DNA of 10,530 bases from assembly GCA_023422555.1 (NCBI GenBank), contig JAFAGQ010000198.1, positions 1-10,530 of the forward strand. The letters are read 5' to 3'. Numbering within the stretch: the stretch's first letter is position 1; every line of letters starts with the position of its first letter. The stretch comes from Pseudomonadota bacterium (GTDB lineage Bacteria > Pseudomonadota > Gammaproteobacteria > Burkholderiales > Burkholderiaceae_B). A program made the translations under genes and the position numbers. The notes beneath the pieces are model-generated. The model did no database searches, was not told the origin of the DNA, and worked only from the letters and a program-made list of their open reading frames with translations. Below, piece after piece: positions 1 to 5,696 of this stretch.

Positions 1-38
1 CGCGGCTCAGCCAGAACCACTTCACTGTTTTCTGCCAT
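1..38 (-). CDS. ispH: 4-hydroxy-3-methylbut-2-enyl diphosphate reductase IspH, N-terminal fragment
   Basis: Only the first 12 codons plus part of the next are inside the window; the gene continues past position 1. The reading begins MAENSEVVLAEPR, matching the start of beta-proteobacterial IspH, where xVLLAEPRGFCAGV leads to the first cysteine of the iron-sulfur cluster. IspH makes IPP and DMAPP from HMBPP in the last step of the non-mevalonate isoprenoid pathway. The start ATG (38-36) shares one base with the stop TAA of the upstream fkpB gene, so the two are probably translationally coupled. The fkpB-ispH pairing is also found in E. coli, which supports the call despite the short fragment. 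The cluster-binding residues lie outside the window and cannot be checked. Confidence 0.82.
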   Translation of the reverse strand, partial: MAENSEVVLAEP

Positions 39-514
39 TACAGCACTCCAAGCAGCTTGACATCGATTCGCAGATCGACGCCAGCCAGTGGATGATTGAA
101 ATCGAACAGGGCCGTGTCGTTATCCCATTCCCGGAAAATACCGGAATAGCGACCGCCGTTAGGTGCAGTAAATTCCACCATATCGCCTGCTTCAAACTCT
201 GCATCTGGCCCGGCATCGCGTTCGAGCATCTGACGGGTGACCCGCTGCAGCAGTTCGGGGTTGCGGGCTCCGTAGGCATCCTGGGCAGGAAGCTCAAAGC
301 TGAAGGATTCACCCTCAGCATGGCCGATCAGCGGCGTTTCCATGGAGGGAGACCACTGGCCTGTGCCCAGCTGCAGGGTTCCTGGCTTTCCATCAAAAGT
401 ATCGATGAAGACCGAACCGGCGCCAGGACCGGACATCAGAACGATGCGGTAGTGCAGGGTTAGGTAGGAATCAGCATGGACAATTGGTGTCAAGGACTGG
501 GAATTCGCTGTCAA
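38..514 (-). CDS. fkpB: FKBP-type peptidyl-prolyl cis-trans isomerase, SlpA/FkpB family
   Basis: A 158-residue cytoplasmic protein of the SlyD/SlpA FKBP class, close in length to E. coli FkpB (about 149). It is predicted to catalyse cis-trans isomerisation of prolyl bonds and act as a folding helper. Visible features are a split FKBP fold (about residues 15-85, with LGTGQWSPSMETPLIG at 49-64 and DAYGARNPEL at 79-88), an inserted chaperone flap (about 86-138), and the family's C-terminal signature DFNHPLAG at 138-145. There is no signal peptide. The start is TTG at 514: an in-frame stop lies three codons upstream, a GGTGA ribosome-binding site sits 6 bases before the TTG, and the next candidate (TTG, codon 8) has none. 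The gene overlaps ispH by one base and is divergent from radC. Confidence 0.9.
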   Translation of the reverse strand: MTANSQSLTPIVHADSYLTLHYRIVLMSGPGAGSVFIDTFDGKPGTLQLGTGQWSPSMETPLIGHAEGESFSFELPAQDAYGARNPELLQRVTRQMLERDAGPDAEFEAGDMVEFTAPNGGRYSGIFREWDNDTALFDFNHPLAGVDLRIDVKLLGVL

Positions 515-562
515 AATCTGTCACCGTAGGGTGTTTTCATAAAGTTCCTATTTTAGCCGACA

Positions 563-1288
563 ATGACTGCCAAAAATGCCAATTACCCCGATTCTGTCAA
601 GGACACAACAGATGCTCAGATTACACCGCCTGTCAGTCAAATGCGCCCCCGGGAAAAACTGCTCGCCCTGGGTCCTTCTGCTCTCAGCAACACTGAATTG
701 CTGGCAATCCTCCTGCGTACCGGCACGGCGAACATGAATATCATGCAGTTTGCCGACTATGTGCTGGAGCAGGCAGGCGGACCGCGCAACCTGCTGCTCA
801 GCAATTACCCGTCGCTGAGAGCCATCCGCGGGCTGGGAGATGCCAAGATATGTTCTTTTCTGGCAGCCATCGAGTTCGCCAGACGCCATATGCAGGACAT
901 CATGCAATATCGCGTGGAACTCAATCGCCCGACGGTGGTCCGAGACTTTTGCGTCAGCCTGCTCTCTCACGAAGTCGTGGAAAAATGTCTCCTGTTGCTT
1001 GTCAACACAAGGCACCAGCTGATCCATCACGAAGAGGCCTCCCGCGGCACGCTGAACCAGACCGCGGTTTACCCGCGGGAGATTGCCGTGACGGCACTGC
1101 GCCACAACGCCTGGGGTGTCATTCTTGCGCATAACCACCCTTCCGGCATGAGTGAGCCGAGCCCTGCGGATATTCAGCTCACGCAACAGTTACGCCGGGG
1201 ACTGGCCCTGCTGGATATTCGACTCATCGACCATATTATTGTTGCCGGAGGCGTAGCCATTTCCCTGGCGGAACTGGGAAAGCTGTAG
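563..1288 (+). CDS. radC: RadC family JAB/MPN-domain protein
   Basis: A 241-residue protein, slightly longer than E. coli RadC (about 222) because of an N-terminal extension of about 20 residues before the conserved MRPREKLLALGPSALSNTELLA (27-48). A helix-hairpin-helix-like stretch at 85-108 (LRAIRGLGDAKI) is followed by the JAMM/MPN metal-binding signature: HNHPSG with H190 and H192, S194, and D203 in EPSPAD. PREIA at 171-175 is also typical. Its name comes from a repair phenotype later assigned to another locus. The domain resembles metal-dependent isopeptidases, but its cellular role is not firmly known. The ATG at 563 has no strong ribosome-binding site; Met27 is a possible later start and would give a more typical length. 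The gene is divergent from fkpB across 48 bases. Confidence 0.93.
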   Translation: MTAKNANYPDSVKDTTDAQITPPVSQMRPREKLLALGPSALSNTELLAILLRTGTANMNIMQFADYVLEQAGGPRNLLLSNYPSLRAIRGLGDAKICSFLAAIEFARRHMQDIMQYRVELNRPTVVRDFCVSLLSHEVVEKCLLLLVNTRHQLIHHEEASRGTLNQTAVYPREIAVTALRHNAWGVILAHNHPSGMSEPSPADIQLTQQLRRGLALLDIRLIDHIIVAGGVAISLAELGKL

Positions 1289-1299
1289 CGTATGGCAAC

Positions 1300-1308
1300 T
1301 GTTATACT
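1300..1308 (+). promoter_or_regulatory. candidate extended -10 promoter of the kyn operon
   Basis: TG-n-TATACT at 1300-1308 fits an extended -10 element, which can work without a good -35 box; none is visible upstream. Transcription would start near 1315, just before the tandem array at 1319-1391, leaving a leader of about 90 bases ahead of kynB. This is a pattern match only. Confidence 0.4.
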
Positions 1309-1318
1309 GGCTTTATTC

Positions 1319-1391
1319 CAGGTCGATACTTTTCAGGTCGATACGATCAACGTCGACATTTTCAGAGTCGATATTTTCAAAGCAGATATTT
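1319..1391 (+). repeat. five tandem ~15-base degenerate repeats upstream of kynB
   Basis: Five head-to-tail units occupy 1319-1333, 1334-1347, 1348-1362, 1363-1377 and 1378-1391 (15, 14, 15, 15 and 14 bases). The consensus is CAGGTCGATATTTT. The core GTCGA is intact in the first four units and degraded in the fifth (GCAGA). The array ends 12 bases before the kynB start codon and occupies most of the radC-kynB gap. It could be a multi-site operator, a structured leader or a slippage-generated repeat; the sequence alone does not decide. Confidence 0.85.
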
Positions 1392-1403
1392 CATAGACGA
1401 ATC

Positions 1404-2039
1404 ATGAGCAAGCAGGACATTTGGGATATCTCCGCACCTGTGGATGCGCAGTCTCCGGTCTTTCCGGGTGACACACCCTATACCCAGAAATGGTCGTGGA
1501 CGCTGTCTCCGGGCTGCCCGGTCAATGTGAGTGAAATTACCCTGAGCCCGCATGTGGGAACGCATGCGGATGCGCCCCTGCACTACCAGGACGGGGGCAG
1601 TACCGCAGGTGATCTGGCACTGGCGCCGTTTATCGGACCCTGTCGGGTCTTCGAGGTGCTTCGCGACAACGGACTCATCCATCCGCAGGACCTGGCCCAG
1701 GCGCTGGCAGGCTGCCCGCCCAGGCTGCTGGTTCGCAGTACCCGTCGCGCACAAGTCGAGGCCTGGTCTGAACAGTTTGCCAGTTTCGCGCCGGAAACGC
1801 TGGATATGCTGCATGAGCATGGCATCCGGCTGATCGGCATTGACACCCCCAGTATTGACCCTGCCGACAGCAAGGCTCTGGAGAGCCATCAACGGATACG
1901 CCAATACGATATGCGGGTGCTGGAGAATCTGGTGCTGGATGACGTCCCGGAAGGAGACTTTGAACTGATTGCACTGCCACTGAAATGGACCAGCGCCGAT
2001 GCGAGCCCGGTCCGTGCAATATTGCGCCCTTTACCATGA
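1404..2039 (+). CDS. kynB: Kynurenine formamidase (N-formylkynurenine hydrolase)
   Basis: A 211-residue protein of the cyclase/KynB family (Pseudomonas KynB is about 213). It hydrolyses N-formyl-L-kynurenine to L-kynurenine and formate, the second step of tryptophan breakdown. Family signatures are clear: WDIS near the N-terminus (7-10), PGDTP (21-25), and the metal-binding segment SPHVGTHADAPLHY (48-61) with H50, H54 and D56 as expected zinc ligands and H60 beyond. GIDTPSIDP at about 150-158 and LPLKW near the C-terminus also match. The ATG at 1404 lacks an obvious ribosome-binding site, and a tandem repeat ends just upstream. It is the first gene of the kyn operon; kynU starts 13 bases after its stop. 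Confidence 0.95.
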   Translation: MSKQDIWDISAPVDAQSPVFPGDTPYTQKWSWTLSPGCPVNVSEITLSPHVGTHADAPLHYQDGGSTAGDLALAPFIGPCRVFEVLRDNGLIHPQDLAQALAGCPPRLLVRSTRRAQVEAWSEQFASFAPETLDMLHEHGIRLIGIDTPSIDPADSKALESHQRIRQYDMRVLENLVLDDVPEGDFELIALPLKWTSADASPVRAILRPLP

Positions 2040-2052
2040 CGCAGGAACAACC

Positions 2053-3309
2053 ATGACCGATCGCGCTTTTTTTGAGAATCTGGACGCCATTGATGCACTG
2101 GCACCCTTGCGGGAAGCATTTCATTTGCCATCAGGAACCATTTATCTTGATGGCAACTCACTGGGCGTCATGCCGACGGCGGCACCGGCACGCGCAAAGC
2201 AGGTCATGCTGCAGGAATGGTCAGAGGATCTCATCGCCAGCTGGAACAAGGCTGACTGGATCAGTCTCCCAATGCGAGTCGGCAACCGGATCGCCCCATT
2301 GATTGGCGCGGGATGTGACGAAGTTGCCGTTTGTGACTCCACCTCACTGAATCTCTATAAAGTCCTATACACCGCCATACAGATTTCGCGTGCCCGTGCA
2401 CCGCAGCGGCGGCGGATCGTGAGCGAGAAAAGCAATTTCCCAACTGATCTGTACATTGCCCAGAGCCTGTGCAAACAGTTTGATATGACACTTGAAATTG
2501 TGGACAGCAAGGATATTGAATCGTCCATTACAGACGACCTTGCCATCCTGATGCTCACACACGTGAACTACCGTAGTGGTGCTATTCATGATATGGGTGC
2601 CATCACCTCGAGAGCGCATGCCTGCCAGGCACTGACCATCTGGGACCTGTGCCATTCTGCCGGCTCCATTCCCGTGGATCTGACCGCCTGCGATGCCGAT
2701 TTCGCGGTAGGCTGCACATACAAGTTTCTCAATGGCGGGCCGGGCGCGCCAGCCGTTGTCTGGGTACATCCGCGCTATGTAGACCAGATCGAACAGCCGC
2801 TGTCAGGCTGGATGGGCCATGCGTCGCCATTTGCGTTCGATACGCAATACCAGCCGGCAGCCGGCATTCGTCGTTATCTTTGCGGAACACCGTCAGTACT
2901 GGCCATGTCAGTGCTGGACAATGCCCTGGACGTTTTTCAGCAGGCCCAGGCTTATGGCGGCATGCCCGAAATTTACAAAAAAGCACAAACCCTGACGGGC
3001 CTGTTTATACAACTGGCAGAACAGGAATGCGCCGGTTATGGTCTGTCGCTGGTGTCACCGCGGGCACCCCAGGCGCGGGCCAGTCAGGTCAGCCTGTCAC
3101 ATCCTGAAGGTGCCTATGCCATGATTCAGGCACTGATTGAGCGGGGCGTCATTGGTGACTATCGCGAACCCGGCATTCTGCGATTCGGCTTTACTCCGCT
3201 GTACACCCGCTATACCGATGTCTGGGATGCCGTCATGCAACTGAAGGACGTGCTTGAAAGCGAAGTATGGCGAAACGAGCGGTTTACTTCCCGACAGGCA
3301 GTCACGTGA
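2053..3309 (+). CDS. kynU: Kynureninase
   Basis: A 418-residue PLP enzyme (family about 410-420) that cleaves L-kynurenine to anthranilate and L-alanine. Signatures are YLDGNSLG at 31-38, SNFPTDLY at 127-134, HVNYRSG at 170-176, IWDLCHSAG at 196-204 (D198 contacts the PLP pyridine nitrogen, H201), and CTYKFLNGGPGAP at 221-233, in which K224 should form the Schiff base and Y223 binds the phosphate. GTPSVLA (278-284) and RFGFTPLY (377-384) complete the fold. The start at 2053 was chosen over an upstream in-frame ATG at 1999 because AGGA lies 7 bases before it, homologues begin here, and 1999 would lie inside kynB. It sits between kynB and kynA in the same direction. Confidence 0.96.
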   Translation: MTDRAFFENLDAIDALAPLREAFHLPSGTIYLDGNSLGVMPTAAPARAKQVMLQEWSEDLIASWNKADWISLPMRVGNRIAPLIGAGCDEVAVCDSTSLNLYKVLYTAIQISRARAPQRRRIVSEKSNFPTDLYIAQSLCKQFDMTLEIVDSKDIESSITDDLAILMLTHVNYRSGAIHDMGAITSRAHACQALTIWDLCHSAGSIPVDLTACDADFAVGCTYKFLNGGPGAPAVVWVHPRYVDQIEQPLSGWMGHASPFAFDTQYQPAAGIRRYLCGTPSVLAMSVLDNALDVFQQAQAYGGMPEIYKKAQTLTGLFIQLAEQECAGYGLSLVSPRAPQARASQVSLSHPEGAYAMIQALIERGVIGDYREPGILRFGFTPLYTRYTDVWDAVMQLKDVLESEVWRNERFTSRQAVT

Positions 3310-3376
3310 TTTAGCCCCATATTTTTCAACCCATCAGCACCGGTCCCGAACTGCCCATAAGAAGGAGAACCCAATC

Positions 3377-4264
3377 ATGATCGACCCGAACTCCCGCCCC
3401 ACTCCGAGCATGGAAACTACGGCAACGCCAAACGACAGCAGCGACAAGGCGATGGGCACGGCTAAACTGGATTTTTCCAAAGACATGAGCTATGGGGACT
3501 ATCTGCATCTGGACGAACTGCTGCAGGCGCAACACCCACTGTCCCCCGAACACAACGAAATGCTGTTCATCATCCAGCATCAGACCAGTGAACTGTGGAT
3601 CAAGCTCATGCTGCATGAACTGACCGCCGCCATTGCGAGTATCCGGCAGAATGAACTGAATGCGGCCTTCAAAATGCTGGCTCGTGTAGGTCGCATTATG
3701 GAACAGCTTGTGCACGCCTGGGATGTGCTGGCAACCATGACGCCTCCTGAGTATTCGGCCCTGCGTCCCTGGCTTGCCGCCTCCAGCGGCTTTCAGAGTT
3801 TTCAGTACAGACAGGTGGAATTCCTGCTGGGCAACAAGAACGGATCCATGCTGAAACCGCATGAGCATCATCCCGAACGCTATCAGCAGGTGCTTAACGC
3901 CTATCACCAGCCCTCGCTCTGTGACGAGACGCTCAGCCTGCTGGCACGTCGGGGCCTGCCTGTACCAGAGGATCATCTGGCGCGCGACTGGACGCAACCC
4001 TATGCCGACAGCGACGAAGTCATGCAGGCGTGGCTGTTGGTGTATCGAGAACCGGAAAAATACTGGGATCTGTATCAGCTCGGAGAAAAGCTGACCGATA
4101 TTGAGGATGCTTTCCGTCTTTGGCGCTTCCGCCATGTAACAACGGTGGAACGCATTATCGGCTTCAAGCGAGGAACGGGTGGCACTTCTGGCGTCAATTA
4201 TCTGCGCAAAATGCTGGACGTGGTGCTATTTCCTGAGATCTGGCGGCTGCGCACGCATCTCTGA
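3377..4264 (+). CDS. kynA: Tryptophan 2,3-dioxygenase
   Basis: A 295-residue haem dioxygenase (Xanthomonas TDO is about 298) that opens the indole ring of L-tryptophan to give N-formylkynurenine, the first pathway step. Aligning by eye to Xanthomonas TDO with a constant offset of 13, all key residues are present: F64 and H68 in the substrate pocket (LFIIQHQTSELW), Y126 and R130 for the carboxylate (PPEYSALRPWL), H253 as the haem-iron ligand (WRFRHVTTVERIIGFKRG) and T267 in the GTGGTSG loop. The first 30 residues are low in conservation and polar. The start at 3377 follows AAGGAG with 9 bases spacing, so an in-frame ATG at 3254 inside kynU is unlikely. A 67-base gap separates it from kynU; it is the last gene of the kyn set. 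Confidence 0.96.
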   Translation: MIDPNSRPTPSMETTATPNDSSDKAMGTAKLDFSKDMSYGDYLHLDELLQAQHPLSPEHNEMLFIIQHQTSELWIKLMLHELTAAIASIRQNELNAAFKMLARVGRIMEQLVHAWDVLATMTPPEYSALRPWLAASSGFQSFQYRQVEFLLGNKNGSMLKPHEHHPERYQQVLNAYHQPSLCDETLSLLARRGLPVPEDHLARDWTQPYADSDEVMQAWLLVYREPEKYWDLYQLGEKLTDIEDAFRLWRFRHVTTVERIIGFKRGTGGTSGVNYLRKMLDVVLFPEIWRLRTHL

Positions 4265-4330
4265 CGATTTCAGCCCGGAACGATTCCTGGAACGCGAATT
4301 TTATCCGTCGAACTGTCTGGTGGTCCACAT

Positions 4331-4346
4331 TGTCATGATCGTGACA
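4331..4346. promoter_or_regulatory. 16-base palindrome, candidate operator
   Basis: TGTCATGATCGTGACA reads the same on both strands except for one symmetric pair of positions (14 of 16 bases match). It lies in the 153-base gap between kynA and the small unknown gene, 71 bases before the latter's start. TTGTCA at 4330-4335 could be a -35 box overlapping it, but no well-placed -10 follows. It may bind a dimeric repressor; no regulator can be named. Confidence 0.35.
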
Positions 4347-4385
4347 GTATTTTGCACGGAATTTTTCTACAGTTTTTGTTTTCAG

Positions 4386-4401
4386 GCAGGCTCGCGCCTG
4401 C
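4386..4401. other. short perfect hairpin before the small unknown gene
   Basis: GCAGGC and GCCTGC form a perfect 6-base-pair stem with a TCGC tetraloop, 16 bases before the start codon at 4418. There is no T-run after it on the plus strand, so it is not a standard terminator. In mRNA it would fold just ahead of the ribosome-binding site. Confidence 0.4.
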
Positions 4402-4417
4402 ACGCCCGGGAGAGACC

Positions 4418-4735
4418 ATGCGCTGTGACATCAAATTTATTTTTTCTGCGACTCAGGAACTGGATCTGCAGCTGAACATGGAACCAGACCCTGCGCAGGT
4501 TGCGGCGTCTCAGCAGTGGTTACAACAGAAATGGGAAGAACTGGAGTGCGAACCCTTGCGAGCCAGCGGTAAAGTGTTGCTTCTGGATCGCATATTGGGT
4601 GTGACAGACGCACTCGGATATCATTATCTTCAGAGCCGTCCGCAGGAACTGGACACGCTTGCCCGACATTGTCTGCGCGCCCTGGGAACGGCCCAGGCAA
4701 CAGTAGATCTTCCCGGACTGACGGTGCGTACATAA
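4418..4735 (+). CDS. Small protein of unknown function
   Basis: I do not recognise this 105-residue protein. It is probably cytoplasmic: no signal peptide and no membrane segment. It begins MRCDIKFIFSAT and has a probable short beta N-terminus (about 2-20), then a charged helical stretch (AASQQWLQQKWEELECEPL, about 29-47) and an alpha-rich second half with ASGKVLLLDRILGVTDALGY and LDTLARHCLRALG. There are three cysteines but no CxxC pair. The ATG at 4418 follows GGGAGAG 3 bases upstream; an in-frame ATG at 4352 would add 22 residues of poor quality. It lies 153 bases after kynA and well before the rpmE2 promoter. Length, ribosome-binding site and normal codon usage argue for a real gene. Confidence 0.68.
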   Translation: MRCDIKFIFSATQELDLQLNMEPDPAQVAASQQWLQQKWEELECEPLRASGKVLLLDRILGVTDALGYHYLQSRPQELDTLARHCLRALGTAQATVDLPGLTVRT

Positions 4736-4754
4736 TGTCCGTCGCGGCATGACG

Positions 4755-4797
4755 ATACGGGACTTCAATACGGAACTTATCTGAATATACGGGACTT
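4755..4797 (+). repeat. three copies of ATACGG(G/A)ACTT
   Basis: The 11-base unit occurs at 4755-4765, 4768-4778 and 4787-4797, start to start 13 and 19 bases apart. The first and third copies are identical and the second has one change. They lie just after the small unknown gene and about 70 bases upstream of the rpmE2 -10 box. A T-rich stretch follows at 4796-4805. Confidence 0.7.
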
Positions 4798-4865
4798 TTC
4801 TTTTTGCCCGCAGCTGTGCCTGTGTCGTTTTTTCGCCGAAAACGCTATGTATTCAAGGGGTTCTG

Positions 4866-4874
4866 TGCTAGAAT
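4866..4874 (+). promoter_or_regulatory. extended -10 promoter of rpmE2
   Basis: TGCTAGAAT at 4866-4874 is a good extended -10 element (TGn followed by TAGAAT). The -35 region is poor. Transcription from about 4881 gives an rpmE2 leader of roughly 118 bases. That leader contains CCCGTCAA twice (4933-4940 and 4975-4982). I see no clear Zur box, though type B L31 genes are zinc-regulated in several bacteria. Confidence 0.6.
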
Positions 4875-4998
4875 ACCGGATTAATTTTTGGATACGTTGC
4901 TTTTTACATCCGCTTGTACCGGTGTGTGCATGCCCGTCAATCATCAAACGGAAGCAGGTATAAAAGGCTGGCGACCCGTCAAACCCACAGGAATAATC

Positions 4999-5265
4999 AT
5001 GAAAGATAGTATTCACCCAGAATACCGCGAAGTCGTGTTTCTGGACCAGCAAACTGGTTCCAAAATCATCAGCCGTTCTACTCTGACTTCCCGCGAAACC
5101 ATCGAACTCGATGGCAAAACATACCCACTTTTCAAATGTGATGTGACTGCAGAGTCTCATCCTTTCTACACCGGTGCACAAACCCGCATCGTGGAAACAG
5201 GCCGCGTTGAGAAATTCCGCGCCCGGTTTGCATCTACTGCAGGCACACGCAAAAAATCTGCCTAA
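4999..5265 (+). CDS. rpmE2: 50S ribosomal protein L31 type B
   Basis: An 88-residue protein matching type B L31 over its full length: MKDSIHPEYREVVFLD at 1-16, SRSTL at 25-29, SHPFYTG at 53-59 and GRVEKFRARF at 68-77, ending in a basic tail. It is a component of the large ribosomal subunit near the inter-subunit bridge. It lacks the CxxC zinc motif of type A L31; the only cysteine is C47, so it is the zinc-free form. The start at 4999 has AGGA 6 bases upstream and matches the family N-terminus; an upstream in-frame ATG at 4888 lies in the leader. It has its own promoter and appears monocistronic. Whether the genome also has a zinc-binding rpmE cannot be seen here. Confidence 0.96.
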   Translation: MKDSIHPEYREVVFLDQQTGSKIISRSTLTSRETIELDGKTYPLFKCDVTAESHPFYTGAQTRIVETGRVEKFRARFASTAGTRKKSA

Positions 5266-5292
5266 GTCAGAAACCGCTCAAAAAGTTATTCC

Positions 5293-5339
5293 CAATCGGC
5301 ATAAACGGTACAGACACTCTGTCACGTTTATGCCGATTG
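5293..5339. other. long two-tier hairpin downstream of rpmE2
   Basis: CAATCGGCATAAACG (5293-5307) and its exact complement (5325-5339) form a perfect 15-base-pair stem. Inside it, after a 2 by 2 mismatch, ACAGA (5310-5314) pairs with TCTGT (5318-5322) around a CAC loop, giving 20 pairs in total. It begins 28 bases after the rpmE2 stop. There is no T-run on the plus side, so a classical terminator for rpmE2 is doubtful. On the minus strand a T-run (complement of 5280-5284) lies about 8 bases beyond the stem. Confidence 0.85.
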
Positions 5340-5397
5340 CATTTGTGCCGGCAATTTCCGTCCTTGCCGCCTCCCCAGTACAGCAATTTCCCCATGC

Positions 5398-5467
5398 GCA
5401 GCTTCCCTGTTGCAGCTTCCCTGTTGCAGCTTCCCTGTCGCAGCTTCCCTGTCGCAGCTTCCCTGTT
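5398..5467. repeat. five-copy 14-base tandem repeat
   Basis: Five contiguous copies of GCAGCTTCCCTGT(T/C) lie at 5398-5411, 5412-5425, 5426-5439, 5440-5453 and 5454-5467. Copies 1, 2 and 5 end in T and copies 3 and 4 end in C; there is no other difference. Such near-identity points to recent expansion and likely copy-number variation between strains. The copies touch each other, so there are no spacers. Confidence 0.95.
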
Positions 5468-5630
5468 GCCGCCCATCTGAAGTCATACTGTTTCGCACCT
5501 TTTCTGCAAGCGTTAAAGACCCTGTCAAGGTCCTGATTAGCGGCCATCCACCCTCCTTCCCGCAGCATCAATCCCGGAAGCAGACTGACATCAATTTGCA
5601 GTGACCCCGGCCAACGTATCCGGAAAACGG

Positions 5631-5660
5631 TTCTTTCTGACCGGTTTTTTCAGCTAAAAT
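5631..5660 (+). promoter_or_regulatory. candidate promoter of the glycosyltransferase-MATE-MFS block
   Basis: TAAAAT at 5655-5660 is a good -10 box; TTCTTT at 5631-5636 is a weak -35 with an 18-base spacer. A start near 5667 would give a leader of about 30 bases before 5697. AACGG and ACCGG flanking the -35 could form a weak hairpin followed by six T residues (5645-5650), so terminator activity for upstream transcripts is also possible. Confidence 0.4.
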
Positions 5661-5696
5661 GCGTGAAATCCCTTAGCTGTAACCCCACACTCATTC

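Larger units (their letters stand above)
5266..5696. other. 431-base gene-free region between rpmE2 and the glycosyltransferase gene
   Basis: No credible gene was found. It contains a long hairpin (5293-5339), a five-copy 14-base tandem repeat (5398-5467) and a candidate promoter (5631-5660). Between the hairpin and the array are related fragments, including GCAATTTCC at 5351-5359 and 5383-5391. Frames reading through the array give low-complexity peptides with a 14-residue period and should not be annotated as proteins. Confidence 0.75.

Noticed and set aside
548..1186. 212-codon open frame on the minus strand opposite radC
   Set aside because: Complement shadow of radC; the RadC frame has the JAMM motif and full-length homology.
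1999..2052. Upstream start for kynU
   Set aside because: It lies inside kynB and lacks family similarity; the ATG at 2053 has AGGA and the family N-terminus.
1377..2161. Minus-strand open frames opposite kynB and early kynU
   Set aside because: Shadows of the clear KynB and KynU frames; compositions are arginine- and cysteine-rich as expected of antisense translation.
3254..3376. Upstream start for kynA inside kynU
   Set aside because: The added 41 residues are unlike TDO; the ATG at 3377 has AAGGAG at good spacing.
3326..4135. 269-codon open frame on the minus strand opposite kynA
   Set aside because: It mirrors a strongly conserved TDO gene with all catalytic residues; its own translation has no recognisable family and no ribosome-binding site.
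5398..5467. CRISPR array
   Set aside because: Units are 14 bases and contiguous with no spacers; no cas genes nearby.
5174..5604. Open frames through the 14-base repeat with a 14-residue repeat peptide
   Set aside because: The repetition follows directly from a 14-base DNA period read in three frames; no ribosome-binding site, and similar repeats appear in several frames on both strands.
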